From: Ananas comosus
Taxonomy: Eukaryota > Streptophyta > Magnoliopsida > Poales > Bromeliaceae
Reading direction: 5' to 3'
Assembly (NCBI RefSeq): GCF_001540865.1
Contig: NC_033635.1
Coordinates: 2,318,916-2,382,915 of the forward strand
Length of the DNA: 64,000 nucleotides
Shown here: positions 25,468-37,918 of the stretch, one piece after another
How positions within the stretch are numbered: the first letter of the stretch is position 1
How the letters are laid out: each line of letters starts with the position of its first letter
Program-made: the position numbers and the translations under genes
Notes under the pieces: model-generated
Told to the model about the DNA's origin: nothing
Database searches by the model: none
Seen by the model: the letters and a program-made list of their open reading frames with translations, nothing else

Positions 25468-27634
25468 ATGGGTGGTGGTGGTGGTGGTATTCTCTCTCTT
25501 CTTTTGATCTTCTGCTGCTGCTGCTTCTGTTTGTTCTTCGGCTGGGGTTCGTGTAACCAGACGTATATAGTGTACATGAACCCGGCGCACCGCCCGGCCG
25601 TGCACCCGACGGCGTCGCGGTGGTACGAGGCGCAGCTGCAGTCCCTCTCCATCGACCCCTCGCGCCGCCTCCTCTACTCCTACTCCGCCGTCGCCCATGG
25701 CTTCGCGGCTCGTCTCCTCCCCCGCCACCTCCCGCTGCTCCGCCGCCACCCCTCCGTCCTCCTCCTCGTCCCCGACCCCCTCCTCCGCCTCCACACCACC
25801 CGCTCCCCCTCCTTCCTCGGCCTCGTCCCCTCCTCCTCGGCCTCCGCCTCCGCCTCCGCCTCAGCGCCCCTTCGAGCCCTCGATGCCGCGGCCCACGACG
25901 TCGTCGTCGGCGTCCTCGACACCGGGGTTTGGCCCGAGAGCCCCAGCTTCAGCGGCGACGCGCTGCCGCCCGTGCCGGCGCGGTGGCGCGGCGCCTGCGA
26001 GGCCGGGGTCGACTTCGCCCCCTCCCTCTGCAACCGCAAGCTCGTCGGCGCGCGCAGCTTCTCCCGCGGCTTCCGCGCCGCGGGGGGGGCCGCCGAGTTC
26101 GCGTCGCCCCGCGACCGCGACGGCCACGGGACGCACACGGCGTCCACCGCCGCCGGCGCCGCCGTCGCCAACGCCAGCTTCCTCGGCTACGCGCCCGGGA
26201 CGGCCCGCGGCATGGCCCCCGGCGCGCGCGTCGCCGCCTACAAGGTCTGCTGGGCCGCCGGCTGCCTCGGCTCCGACATCCTCGCCGGGATCGACGCCGC
26301 CGTCGCCGACGGCGTCGACGTGCTCTCCCTCTCCCTCGGCGGCGGCGCCGCCCCCTACTTCCGCGACACCATCGCCGTCGCCGCCTTCGGCGCCGCCGCG
26401 CGCGGCGTCTTCGTGGCGTGCTCCGCCGGGAACAGCGGCCCCGGCCCGGCCTCCGTCGCCAACGCCGCGCCCTGGATCGCCACCGTCGGCGCCGGCACCC
26501 TCGACCGCGACTTCCCCGCCTACGCGCGTCTCGGCTCCGGCAGGCGCCTCGCGGGCGTCTCCCTCTACAGCGGGAAGGGCATGGGCGCCCGGATGGCCCC
26601 TCTGCTCTACGGCGGCGGCGCCGACAACGCCAGCAGGCTCTGCCTCGCCGGCACGCTGGACCCGGCGCGCGTGCGCGGCAAGGTCGTGCTCTGCGACCGC
26701 GGCGTGAGCGCGCGCGTCGAGAAGGGCGCCGTCGTGAAGGCCGCCGGCGGCGCCGCTATGATCCTGGCGAACACGGCGGCCAGCGGAGAGGAGCTCGTCG
26801 CCGACAGCCACTTGCTGCCGGCTCTGGCCGTGGGCAGGAAGGCTGGGGACGCGATCAGACAGTACGTCGGCAGCAGCAGGAAGCCGACAGCCGCGCTGAG
26901 CTTCGGAGGGACGGTGCTCGGGGTGCGGCCCTCGCCGGTGGTGGCTGCGTTCAGCTCGCGGGGGCCGAACCCGGTGGTGCCGCAGATTCTGAAGCCCGAC
27001 CTGATTGGGCCCGGGGTTAACATCTTAGCCGGGTGGTCCGGCTCCGTCGGCCCCACCGGCCTCGTCAAGGACCGGCGGAGGACGGTGTTCAACATCCTCT
27101 CCGGTACGTGTTCGATCTCTGTTCTCGACTCAATAGGTTGCAAGCTTCTTCTAATCAACACTCCTTGTCGACTCTGGATCTAATCAACATCCTCTCTTGC
27201 TTTGCCTAATTGTGTACATAATAATTTGAGCACCCACAACAACCACAGGGTTATTCTCAGATGATGAATTATCAAAAGGACTTCATTCCTCCGCATGTGA
27301 AGATATTCCCTGCATATTCTTGAATACCCTATTGGTAGAATTATATATATGCTAGTCTTAGCATGGTTGGACTGTTTGGATCTACACTTGACTGCTGTTG
27401 TTGTAATTAATTTAAAAGGCATGTCTATTAGTATTTTAGTGTTGAGAATGTAGTGTTGTCTTTAAAAAAAAGGATCTCACATGGTTTGATACCCCAGCTA
27501 AATGTATTCCAAGCCTTCAAATGCAGTGAATTTTGAAATGAGAGCTGCCATTTTATGTATTGAGACATAGGCTAAATCTGATAAACTTTTTATTAGTACC
27601 CATTCTTTTGTTACTTTTGACACTTTAATATTAT

Positions 27635-27665
<31 letters not shown>

Positions 27666-28548
27666 GCTTTTACTGCTCATGTATAATTCGCATCCTTTCA
27701 CCAACAGGTAACAAAAAATGCAGAGTACATAGCTTTGTTGTAATTACTCCTGGCTCCGTAGTTTCTCTCTTGTGATAAACTCCTCTCAACCTTTCCAAAT
27801 AGCTCTCGAATACGATGTATGTCGCCCTTGTTGCCGTAATTACGACGCCAATTTTTTATTTTTATTTTTTCTTGATTTTGCAGGAACATCTATGTCGTGC
27901 CCGCACATTAGCGGTATTGCCGCCCTCCTCAAGGCTGCGCACCCCGACTGGAGCCCAGCCGCCATAAAATCTGCGCTGATGACCACCGCATACACCGTCG
28001 ACAACACGAATTCCCCCCTTAAAGATGCTGCAGGTGGTTCACTCGCCACCCCGCTTTCCTATGGGGCTGGCCATGTGGATCCCCAGAAGGCCCTTTCTCC
28101 GGGCCTTATTTACGACATCGCCACCGACGACTACATCGCTTTCCTCTGCGCCCTCAACTACAGCATTCAACACATCCAAGTGATTACCAAGAAGGCCAAT
28201 GTATCCTGCTCGAGAAAATTTTCGGACCCGGGCAACCTTAACTATCCATCCTTTTCTGTTGTCTTTGGAAAGAAAGCGAGAGGGGTTGTGAAGTATGGCC
28301 GGGAGTTGACGAATGTTGGGGCGGCTGGGTCGGTTTACACCGTGAAGGTTAGTGCTCCTGATAGCGTAAGTGTCACGGTGAAGCCCACTAAGCTTGTTTT
28401 CAAGAAGGTGGGTCAGAAGCTGAAGTATCGCGTTACATTTGCTTGTAAGAAAGGCGCGAACCATACAGGCGCGGCGTTTGGATGGATAACTTGGAGTAAT
28501 GAGCATCACATAGCGCAAAGCGCGGTTGCTTTTACATGGAAAATGTGA
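25468..28548 (+). CDS. Subtilisin-like serine protease (SBT1-type), 766 aa, two exons
   Basis: Exons 25468-27103 and 27884-28548 (2301 bases, 766 aa). The GT-AG intron falls inside the active-site serine motif and restores [10 protein letters not shown] exactly. The product is a secreted plant subtilase acting in the apoplast. It has a signal peptide (about residues 1-27, hydrophobic with a Cys run), an I9 propeptide starting TYIVYMNP and ending before the catalytic domain, and the catalytic residues D151 (DTGVWPES), H220 (GHGTHTAS), oxyanion N322 (AGNSGPG) and S548. A protease-associated domain sits between N322 and S548, and a fibronectin-III-like domain forms the C-terminus ([10 protein letters not shown] region). 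Length fits the family. Exon 1 is extremely GC-rich at third positions while exon 2 is much less so. The intron carries a (TTC)n tract. Specific substrate and SBT subgroup cannot be fixed. Confidence 0.96.
27635..27664. repeat. (TTC)n microsatellite in subtilase intron
   Basis: About ten TTC units within the 780-base intron of the subtilase gene. Confidence 0.9.
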
Positions 28549-29403
28549 GAACTGAGTGCTTTTTTTTCTTTTTTCTTGTTTGCCTTTTCTTTTCGTGAAT
28601 GTTTTTGTCTGCGGAACTCATGCTGAGTTCTCTCTGTTTGCCGCTTGAAGAGTGTGATGCAGGAGAACGGCTGTTCTCTTCGATTAGCAAGAACTTATGC
28701 TTACATAGCGCTTTTGCTTCTTCACAGGGAAAATAAATGTGAAGCTTAGGCACTGATTGACTTTAAATACAGAGATTTACAGGGGTTTATGCATCCATCA
28801 AGACATGGATGGTGCTTAATTGTTGAAGTTATTTGTGACTTTCTTAGTTGTCATTGAGCAACTGCTTGTTAATTTCTATTTTGTGTGACTCATTGAAGAT
28901 TTGCAATATGCTTACATGTAGGCACATCAATGTTTGTGTTGATTAGAAAATTCGACATGCCCTTCTAATAATTGTACTGTTGGTATCTTTCGTCATGTTA
29001 TATCCAAGCAAGTTCTTACTTGATCCAGCCGTTCGATTTTAACTACTTCAAATCAAAAGATGTAACAGAGTATAGAAGAGTAGTAGAAATTAAGTTTCTA
29101 TTAATTTGCAGATTTCACCATGCAGAGTCTATTTGCTATAGCATGTTGGCTTATGGCAGTTCAATAATGAGAGTGAAAGAACAGAGATTGATGAAAAAGC
29201 GACAACAACTTTTATAATTTGCTTCTCTTGATGCACTCAGTAGTATGAAAAGTTCAAACTATCAATTCTCCAAGTTTTCAAGTAAATGAAATTAGAATGA
29301 GCACAAAATTTAATCAGCAATGTCTTATTTAAATCCAAAATAGAATCACATGGAACTCGCAACAAAAGTTAAAGCATGATGGAATGCATCAAAACTTCCT
29401 CAG
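28549..29403. other. Convergent intergenic region between subtilase and G-gamma gene
   Basis: 3' flanks of two convergent genes. AT-rich, with no coding signal beyond short random frames. Confidence 0.6.
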
Positions 29404-32128
29404 TCAACACAGACACTTGCTGATGCAAGAAGTACTACTGCACCCACGCCTGGAACATTTCTCTGTAAATTTTGAGCAAGAACAGATGCAACCGCAAGAA
29501 AATTCTGGGCACGAGCAACTCGGGCGGCTACAACACAAAACTCTGCAGCAAGAAAGATCGCAGCAGCTGCAGCAATTGCATCCACCGTGACAGCGGCGGC
29601 AACATAAGGTTTTCAGTTGTCCTAAAGGGCAAATTGGTCTTTTTGCCTTTGGAGGGAAGCCATTGGAGCAGCAAATCCATTGGAAGTTGAAACACATCCT
29701 GTAGAACAATGTTTGTCTAACCTTTCACATCTTATCATGTATGAACAGGTAAATAACTTCACCATCCATATTCAGAATTTGCAAGGAGGATTGAACGTAG
29801 TAAATCTAAATAAGAAAAGTTAGTGATGTACAACAATAATGTAGTTTTCGATTGCGTGGTATAGCAGTTAACCGAAAGTTGAAAATTACAGGGAAATATT
29901 CAAGAGGTTGCAGGAGGACATTTTTGAGGAAACAACTGTCTTCATGTAAACATATTAAAGAATGTTCTTTGTATACTTCATAACACTGTTATGTTTCTAT
30001 TGTTTTCATATGAGTTTGTTTATTTCTGCAATGTACTGAATACTCTGAGAGTGATAGTTGCCAGTGTAGTATTACAAATGACTCAAGCTTCAGCTACGCA
30101 TCACCCATTATCACAATACAGTATGGCTGTTATTAAGTTATGGACTACGATATGAAGCACATAGGGAAAAAAAGAAAAGAAAAGGAAGAACAAATAGTAT
30201 GGAGCTGCAGAGTCCCTTTATCAATATTTTGGTTTATTCCCTTCTGTGCTTTGCTGTAGTTCACGACCTCAAGGTTTCTCGTTGCATTACTCAGTAACAA
30301 GCTTAAGCATTATGTTGGAACTAAGTTGTCACATGATAAACATTATTTTAAAATCCTTATTCTGAACAGCAAGGGTGGGGGTAAGAAAAGTACCGGAACC
30401 GCTTCCCAACCTGGTGCGATTCCTTTTGCTTCTCAGTTCTGCCTGAGGAAGAAAATATAAGATATTCATATTCTTCATAAGACAAATATAAAGTTTGAAG
30501 GTGTAAGATCGTACGTATGTATAAATGGATCCGGATTCGTGCCAACAAATTCATTCACCCTGCAAAAGTATCAGGCACTTCATAGTTATCAGAAAATGAG
30601 ATGGCAAAAATTGCCATGCCTAACTGGGTTAGCATTTTTCAAAATTGTTCATCAAATAACTCTACTAGAAGTTCTTTAAACCTCCGAATGTTGTTTATAA
30701 GGGAAGTTCTTAGATTCAAGTTTAGCTATGTAGAGCAACTAAGCTGCAACGCAAGTCAGAAATTGAATCAAAAGAATATCAGAATCGATACCAATTAGGC
30801 TAATTCTTGGTTTCAAAAGCTACGACAGCAATTCTAATCCACTGTAGGGACAGACATTCTTTTTCAAATTGGCCATAAGACTAATTTTACGACTGCTGAA
30901 TTAACTCCGTGGTTACATTCGAACAACTTTCGTTCTCATTTGACGTTCTCTTAAGAAGCAGACTAAAATTGGCTAACCGAACATACTCTTGGCAGCAACT
31001 GGAAACAGATTCTAGTCCTTCAAGTGATTGTAAATCCGCCTGCGTAAAATAATCCTCCGCATTATTGCTCAAAATTTCACCAACAACTAACCAAAAGCAC
31101 AGAATATAAAGGGCATATCTTAACAGGTGCATTTGCATCATTCTGATTGCGATCCTCGGCAATTTAACTCCAAAATTGTTGAATTAAACTCACAAAACGT
31201 GTTCGACTTTATATTTCTAAATATTTGCGGTATCTTAAAAATCAGTTTTTCGCTGTACTGAAATTATAAGTACAAAAGGCTATAAATTTTCCATGCCCCA
31301 ACTTTCTCTTCATCTGACAATAACCATCCCTCAATTCCATTGAGAGGTTACAAAAATAGAAAGAGAAGAGCTTGCAGAGTTTCCTGATAAAGTATTTTTT
31401 GAAGATAATGTGACATGTGAGCTGTAAATGCATATGCCATATCCTGACTACAAAGATAATAAAAATCAAATAAAAAATTGCTAATAATCACCATTTACCT
31501 TTATTGCATTCTTAAAAGAAAAAAAGAAAAAAATGCCCACTTGTCTTAGAGGCATGAACTCTTATCTTTTTTTTGCCCCTTTCTTTTTCATCACCAAATT
31601 AAACTTAAATTTGGAATCAAAATACACAAAATGCTTTAACCCAAAGCTTATCACATTGAGACTTTCTATCCATAAAAAAATAAATAAATAAATAAATAAA
31701 AGCTCTTAAAGAAAAATATAACGATTATGTTAACAATGTAACGAAGGTGCCTAAACCACGTGTGCTTATTTCAATCAAGTGTGCATGTTTTAGCGCTCCA
31801 CAAAACATGAGATCTAATCAAAACACACCACAACAACACTAACCAACATTGTCACAGAACCGTATGTGCGTTGCCACGTGCTTAATAAACCCCTCTAATC
31901 TGGTTTATTTATTCATTAATCCATTAACTTTTAATGAAGAAAAAGGAGAGAGAATGTACATGTGCGTACCTCAAGAGATGCGATTTCGCGGTCAAGTACT
32001 TGAACCGCCGCGCCCAACCTGCGACGCCCACACAGGTCGGGGTAGCCCGGCGGCGACTTCGGCCGCGGCGGCGACGGTGGCGGCGCCGCCGTCGGCGGCG
32101 GAGCCACTGCGCCCTCCGCCGCCGCCAT
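29404..32128 (-). CDS. Type-C heterotrimeric G-protein gamma subunit (GS3/DEP1/AGG3-like), 198 aa
   Basis: Five exons: 32128-31970, 31039-30987, 30559-30515, 30438-30394 and 29698-29404 (597 bases, 198 aa). ATG 32128 is the first in-frame ATG. The product would pair with G-beta at the plasma membrane; rice relatives GS3, DEP1 and GGC2 control grain size and panicle form. Residues 30-53 read [20 protein letters not shown], the start of the gamma (GGL-like) helix. Exon 2 gives [15 protein letters not shown], and exon 3 [14 protein letters not shown], the conserved plant gamma core (family SRCCxEVxEFVGxxPDP). Exon 4 ([14 protein letters not shown]) aligns with the GS3 linker. Exon 5 opens [10 protein letters not shown] and is Cys-rich throughout (27 Cys in 97 residues), the hallmark of type C; there is no CaaX box. 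The exon 4 acceptor is the least certain: a nearer AG would put a stop in frame. Exon 1 is very GC-rich, the others not. Confidence 0.88.
31676..31700. repeat. (AAAT)n short tandem repeat in G-gamma intron 1
   Basis: About six AAAT units within the first intron of the G-gamma gene. Confidence 0.8.
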
Positions 32129-32302
32129 CGCCGGAGATCCCAACCGAGAATGGAAATGTATGGGTCTGCAGGCGATACCTGGAGAGGTATTTATATCAGG
32201 AGATGTTAAATGTGCCGTTCTCTGTGTCAGAGATTTCTAAAGTATATAAGAGTAGAATTAAAGGAAATGCAGTTTTTTTTTGGTAAACTGTTGTATATAC
32301 AA

Positions 32303-32467
32303 TTTTTTTTTTTTTTTTTTTTTAAGAGAGATAGATAGCATGCTAATTACTTTCTTTATTTTATTTAGAAATAAATTTAACCGACAATATGAATCAATAA
32401 GGATTTGAACTCGGGACATCAGATACCAATCACTAAATCCTTTGTCATTGGCGCTAGGAACGGTCGG
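32303..32467 (-). mobile_element. tRNA-derived SINE, copy 3
   Basis: Bounded by a perfect 14-bp duplication TGTTGTATATACAA (32289-32302 and 32468-32481). The T run at the left is the complement of the poly(A) tail; the ACCGACC start is at the right. It lies about 175 bases upstream of the G-gamma start codon, in that gene's promoter or leader region. Confidence 0.9.
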
Positions 32468-33552
32468 TGTTGTATATACAAATTATTGATGTATTTACAT
32501 GTATGATCCCAAGATATTTGACAGATTGATTTATTTTTATATACCATTCGTGTATGTTTATATTGTGACACAGTAGAGAATAGATTATGAGATATGATAG
32601 GATAATTTTTTTTAATCTGCTATAGTAGTGCTGGCGGTGACTAAATTCAAGAGGTTTAAGAGGGTCTATTATCATGTTCGAATTAGAATGGTTCTAGAAT
32701 AGCTGGAGGAATGGTGTCTTGAAAAGTGGAGCGTCACAGCTGGTTTCAGAATTAATCACAATCGAAAGTGTGAAATAAATTTCGATTGAGCCAAGATTAT
32801 ATAGCGAGCAGAGCGTGGCTCTTTGGCTGGGTGGAGCATGACTTTGCACAAGATTGATTATGACTAGCGAGATAAGTCTCACATTCTCTGGTGCTTGCGA
32901 ATATGTCTGAAAGTTTGACGAGAACGTCAGAGCTTAAAAGATGAAAAAAATATAACACTTCGGATTTGTATAGTTCAATATATGCGATATAATATAATTA
33001 AATTTTTTAATTTAGCTATAATATTTTAGAGATTAAGTGTGCTAAAATTAAAGTAGCTTTAAAATAGGTGACATCATGAATAGTGAGACGCCACTCATAT
33101 ATATTGATATAAATGAGAATAAAAACAACAGTTGTATAATAATTAAATAGTGTCAAAGCAAAAATTTTTGATTTCGAATCTTATCAAATGCCTGATATTA
33201 TTTTAACCTTTTATATTAATTTCAATAAAAAAAAAAGTTTCGAATATTTTTGAAATGCTATATCCATTCATCATTTGAAACGCGAAATTTATGTTATTTT
33301 TTTTTTATACAAATAGCAAATTAACAAACGCAGCAACTTCATAATACCCCACCCTTCATTTTGCGCATTATCATTATCAAAATTAGTAATTCGATGCCAA
33401 ATTCCAAAAAAAAAGATTATAGTAGCATGCATTTATTTCCCTCATCCGTTTGTTACGTAGCATTATTAGGCTTACATTTATTAACACAATAATAATAAAA
33501 GAGAGTACAGTAACTGGAAAGGTAAACTCACCTCCCGCGCGTGCTCGCCTGG

Positions 33553-33740
33553 AGGAATTCTACACTGTCATACTTGTACCACGTCATCAATAACAATTCA
33601 ATTACATTTTTTCTTTTCAAACAAAAATATAATAAAAATATTTTTTTATAATTATAATAAAATATATATTTTTAAAAAAAATATTTAATTAATTTATTAC
33701 ATCACGTCACCAATATACCTGCTGCATTCTAAAATTTTTC
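33553..33740. mobile_element. Short MITE with 10-bp target duplication, copy 1
   Basis: A perfect 10-bp duplication GCTCGCCTGG flanks it (33543-33552 and 33741-33750). It starts AGGAATTCTACACTGT and ends TTCTAAAATTTTTC, and carries CCACGTCATCAATA near the left and ATCACGTCACCAATA near the right. A second copy is at 50679-50861. The duplication length favours a Mutator-like origin. Confidence 0.8.
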
Positions 33741-33875
33741 GCTCGCCTGGTGGTATTTAATAAGTTTGCCGCATTTGGCAAAAACAATCATCATGGAGGT
33801 GAGAGCGGTAAGAGATAAAAAGGAAGGGGTGAGAATATCAGAGTTTCCGAAAATGGGCCAGTGAATTCAAAGTAC

Positions 33876-33877
33876 AA

Positions 33878-33920
<43 letters not shown>

Positions 33921-33973
33921 CGGAGAACGCGTGCGCAGCAAGTGGCAGCGGGGGGGTGTCTCTTCATATCGTC

Positions 33974-34029
<56 letters not shown>

Positions 34030-34096
34030 ACTCTGTACTACTCAGAAACAGAGGAGAGAGAAACGTGGCAGAGCAGAGAGAGAGAGAGAGAGAGAC
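33876..34096. repeat. Inverted (GA)n / (CT)n microsatellites
   Basis: A GA tract (about 33876-33911), a CT tract of some 27 units (about 33972-34025) and another GA tract (about 34076-34096) lie within 220 bases. The opposite tracts could pair into a hairpin. All three plus-strand frames across the CT tract read as Leu-Ser repeats, so the open frames are not genes. Confidence 0.9.
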
Positions 34097-34153
34097 ATTA
34101 TTGGGGTGGACCTGGTCCGCCATGTCAGCCAAAACACAACTTTTTTTTTTCTT

Positions 34154-34500
34154 GGCAACTTCAAATATCACCCCAGTGTTCCTGCACTTTTTATTTTAGA
34201 TTCTATAATTTAAATTATATCAATTTAGTATTCCATAATTTTATTTTTCTCGTTTTGTCAGCGCTTCCGTTAGCATTTCGTTAAATTATATACAAAAAAA
34301 ACTTTAGATATCCCACTTATGTTTATCGAAAATTCACTTTATTATCTTTTAGTTTTAACTTTGTTACTGCTGATTTAACGAAAAAATTAATAAAAGGGAT
34401 AATAAAAAGAAATAAATAAAATCAAGCGTACTAAATCGATACACTTTAAACCACCAAAGTGAGAAAGTTCGAACCCACACCGTGGTATTTGAAGTTGTCC
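34154..34500. mobile_element. Mutator-like MITE, AAACTTCAAATA family, copy 2
   Basis: The left end reads GGCAACTTCAAATATCACCC and the right end GGACAACTTCAAATACCACG (reverse complement). The body shares GTTTTAACTTTGTTACTGCTG and TCGTTAAATTATATAC blocks (complement) with the copies at 20648 and 41662. The flanks are T runs, so the target duplication cannot be judged. Confidence 0.65.
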
Positions 34501-34597
34501 TTTTTTTTTTTTTTTTTCCCCAAGAGAAAATTATTTTGGGTTTTGCATGGTAGCATGATTAGCACCCTGCTAGGTAGTTGATCAGTTGGTAAGTTTA

Positions 34598-35060
34598 GGT
34601 TAATCTCTCATATGGCTCCCTATAAATATATCAAATAGTAAATATATTTTTATAAAGTTTAACTTCTTATATTTACTTCTGTAAAAGTTAAATGATATTT
34701 ATATTTATCCCTTCAATTTATAATTACCATTATAATACTATTTATTTTTTAATAAAAAAATAAAATAAAATTTTTGCCATTATAAATACGTCTTTCCAAA
34801 AGCTCCCAACGTTTAGAATTGTGCAGAAGTTTTCTAAAAATTTCAAATATTCATCTTTTTTTTTTCTATGATCACAAATAATATAAAAAGAATAAAAAGG
34901 TCTATTTACCTCATTAACTAATCAGGATTTAGTATTTTATTTATTGTTAATTGTATTTTTCTAACGGATCCTAACAGTAGGGGTATATTTGAAAAGTAGT
35001 ATACTTGAAAAGTTAAATTTTATATAAATATATTTACAGAGAACTGTATGTAATTAACCC
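34598..35060. mobile_element. Possible MULE-type element, GGGTTAATT ends, degenerate
   Basis: It starts GGTTAATCTCTCATATGGC and ends, in reverse complement, GGGTTAATTACATACAGTT, like the ends of Pack-MULE-like elements A and B. No captured gene piece and no target duplication are seen. Confidence 0.4.
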
Positions 35061-35380
35061 AAAAAAATATACACAACTATACATTAAACATGTATAAGAA
35101 TAACATTATAAAATAGAGAATATCATGCTGTACTTATGTTCCAGAGTCCTCAACTCTCGTCTTGATATCTTATTACATTAGTGGTTTGCCAAGTCAAGAG
35201 TCATTTTTTATTGTGTTTATACGAATAAAATAGTCAATAAATATTAATGAATTTGATAAATCGATCTGTTTCTTACCGTTTACATTACTAATAAATATAA
35301 TTTACAATTCTTAAATAGCCAATATATATAATAGAATAAAATATATTTGTATTACGCATACCTAAATAAACATTCACTTT

Positions 35381-35498
35381 GTTTTTTATTTTTTTTTAAG
35401 TAAACCTACCTAAAAAATGAGAGCTAGTTAGGCTTCAAACTTAAAACCTTGAATACTAACCATCAAATCATTTGTTACAGACGCTAAGAATGGTCGGA
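35381..35498 (-). mobile_element. tRNA-derived SINE, copy 4 (old)
   Basis: A degenerate match over AGGCTTCAAAC, ATACTAACCATCAAATC, ACGCTAAGAATGGTCGG, in the same orientation as the other copies. No target duplication is recognised. Confidence 0.65.
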
Positions 35499-37085
35499 GT
35501 CTCTAAAATTATTACCATCTCATAAATAAAAATGATCATTACTTATCAAATGGAAATGTCAATTATAGTCTGAAATGTCAATATATTAAATTTTATGAAA
35601 CAATGGTATTCTTCAAAAACTTACACAAGCTAGTATAGAACGATATTTATATATATTTATATTTAATCGCAAACTTAATATAAATAAAAAAAATCAATTA
35701 TATATCCTAGGAGCCTACATAATTGGAACTCTGTTTATTGAAATAATGGTTATCTTCTAAAAATTAAACTAACATGATATTTTGTGTAAATATTGTATGT
35801 GGCTGGAAAAGGTCGGTTCATGATGGACAAGGTCCACGCAAAATTTCGCAGTGGCAGAGGATACAGTAGATAGCACGTGGCAACCACGTCGGGCTGGTCG
35901 GTTGTGGTTGGCAAAGCGAGCAATGCTTCGTGGACCCAAAAACGTCCCCCGTACACTCAGTAATTAGACTCTCGATCCATTCTAAAGCCCAGTTAAGAGC
36001 ACTTGTTGTGCCCAATGCCTGATTCATAGCAAGGCCCATTTACGGCCCAAGTATAGCCCATCTGTAGGCGCGAACCCTGTTTTCATGGAACCTGATCAAC
36101 GGCTCAGATTCCTTGGGATCAAAGCCAACAGTAGGGAGTATGATATTTTTTTTCACATTACTCTATATTTTTCGTACGTATTTTAAATTTTAGTTGACAA
36201 AAGAGAGTGGTTTGAAGATGATTTTAGTATTTTATACTCAAGATGATCGGCGTAATACAGTACAGATCGAGCAACTATGAGTGAAGTTGTAGTAAAGAGA
36301 TATGCTATCTGTACATATAAAAGGTAAGCATAACTCTTGTAAGCAACCCCCCCAAGAGCTTCTTTAATTTTCTCATATTAGTGTATTTTACATTTTTATT
36401 TTTTTAATACTAAAAATTTAAAAAGATTGTCTCCAACTCTTGAATGATTTAGGTGTTAAGATTTGTATCTCATTAATTTATAGATGTACAAGTTGCATTT
36501 TTGATAATATATAAAAGATGCAGCTACTAGTTAATTTGTGCAATAGTACTCAAAAAAGAGTACAAGTAATCTAATCAAGGATCATATATAGGGTGGACGT
36601 ATATAAGTTTGCACCAATGGAAAACTACTAGTACTCAAAAGAATCTGCTTGAAAGTGACATGAGTTTCTCCACATGCAACACATGGAAAAAGGTGATGAT
36701 TGGTGGTAGCTTGTAGTGTACATGAAGCTTGGGCATGCATTACTCCTAAAACAAGAGTAATTCACTACCTTGAAGCAATTTCCATTCAAAGATGCTTCTA
36801 TATATGAGTTGCACCTTTCTACTTGTAGAATTTATTCTCTTCTATGAGCCATCAAGTTCCACACCACATAACTTGTAAAGAACAATCACCACCTCTACAA
36901 AGCCCACAAGTTTGGTTGTAAGAGTTCTCCACACTCAAAATTTATTCCCTTCTTTTTTCTATATAATGAATGCATTTTCATGCTCGAACAAGGAGAGTCT
37001 CCATTCCTATATATTTGAACTCCACAAGTATATGCTATCTCAAGGGGAGCCGAATGAAAAGGACTAATTAAACAGAAAGGTACTC
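35499..37085. other. Intergenic and LURP-one-related gene upstream region
   Basis: No gene is supported. The block 35818-36100 is GC-richer with an open minus-strand frame but no recognisable protein. A TATATAATG at 36960-36968 is a possible TATA element of the gene starting at 37086. Confidence 0.45.
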
Positions 37086-37918
37086 ATGGCTGGATCGACG
37101 ATTTTAAAACCGATTGTTAGCAAGATCTATTGTTCTTCGTCAAAGGCGGTGTTGATGGTGAGAAAGAGGCCTCCTAATGTGAATGGAGGCGGTCTCGTGG
37201 TCACGGACAGTACTCAAAAGGTGGTATTTAGTGTCGATGGCTGCGGAATTCTCGGTGCTATGGGAGAGCTAATAGTAAGAGATGGCGATGGAACTGCAAT
37301 ACTTTTCATTCACAAAAGGGTAATCTATTGATCAATCGATAACTTTTCTCCTTCTCGTTCTTTTCGTCATCTATTTTTCTCATATAACTTTTTGTTTACT
37401 CTTTAAAGGGAGGTGTGGTTCAAGCACTAAGTATTTACAACCATTGGAGAGGCTATTTAATGGACTACGATGAACCAAGTAAGCTAGTGTTTAGCTTACT
37501 TGATCCAAAATCACCCCTCGCAATGAAGAACGCGGTTCGGATATTAGTAGAACCTAAAGGGCGTGTAAAAGGTTGGGACTTCGAGGTGGTCGGATCGTTC
37601 GTTGAGAGGGCTTGCACTATAAAAGATCGAAGAGGCAACGTCGTAGCACAGGTAAATAGATCTCACAAATCAACCAACAAAGAGCACAAAATTGTATTTG
37701 GAGACCACCCCGCATGAGAATGTGCCTATCGAATTTACAATTTTAATTTGTTGCTATTTTTTTTTTTTTTTTTCTGATTTTGATAGATGGGAGCGAAGGA
37801 CATGATGACAAGGAAGGATATTTACTATGTCGTCATGCAACCGGGCTACGATCAAGCGTTTGTGATCGGAGTGGTAGCAATTCTTGATAACATACATGGT
37901 GAGGCAACAAGGTGTTAA
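37086..37918 (+). CDS. LURP-one-related (LOR) protein, 202 aa, three exons
   Basis: Exons 37086-37319, 37409-37651 and 37787-37918 (609 bases, 202 aa), each a whole number of codons, with GT-AG introns. The family is defined by the LURP-one/Tubby C-terminal-like beta-barrel; Arabidopsis LURP1 is needed for basal defence to an oomycete, but most members have no known role. Matching features are GGGLVVTDSTQKVVFSVDG (near residues 37-55), HKR followed by GGVVQALSIYNHW, LVFSLLDPKS, WDFEVVGSFVERACTI and, in the last exon, YYVVMQPGYDQAFVIGVVAILDNI, the typical C-terminal helix. Length fits the usual 190-220 residues. The start ATG 37086 is the first in the frame. Intron 2 has a pyrimidine tract of about 20 T before its acceptor. 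Confidence 0.93.

Noticed and set aside
25387..27161. Several long open frames in other frames and on the minus strand over subtilase exon 1
   Set aside because: Very high GC leaves few stop codons; the frames read as Arg, Pro or Ala low-complexity sequence, while the plus frame from 25468 has all subtilase motifs.
29384..29690. Plus-strand open frames opposite the Cys-rich tail
   Set aside because: They are shadows of G-gamma exon 5, whose minus-strand reading fits the family.
33876..34213. Plus-strand open frames with Ser-Leu repeats
   Set aside because: They translate a (CT)n microsatellite in all three frames.
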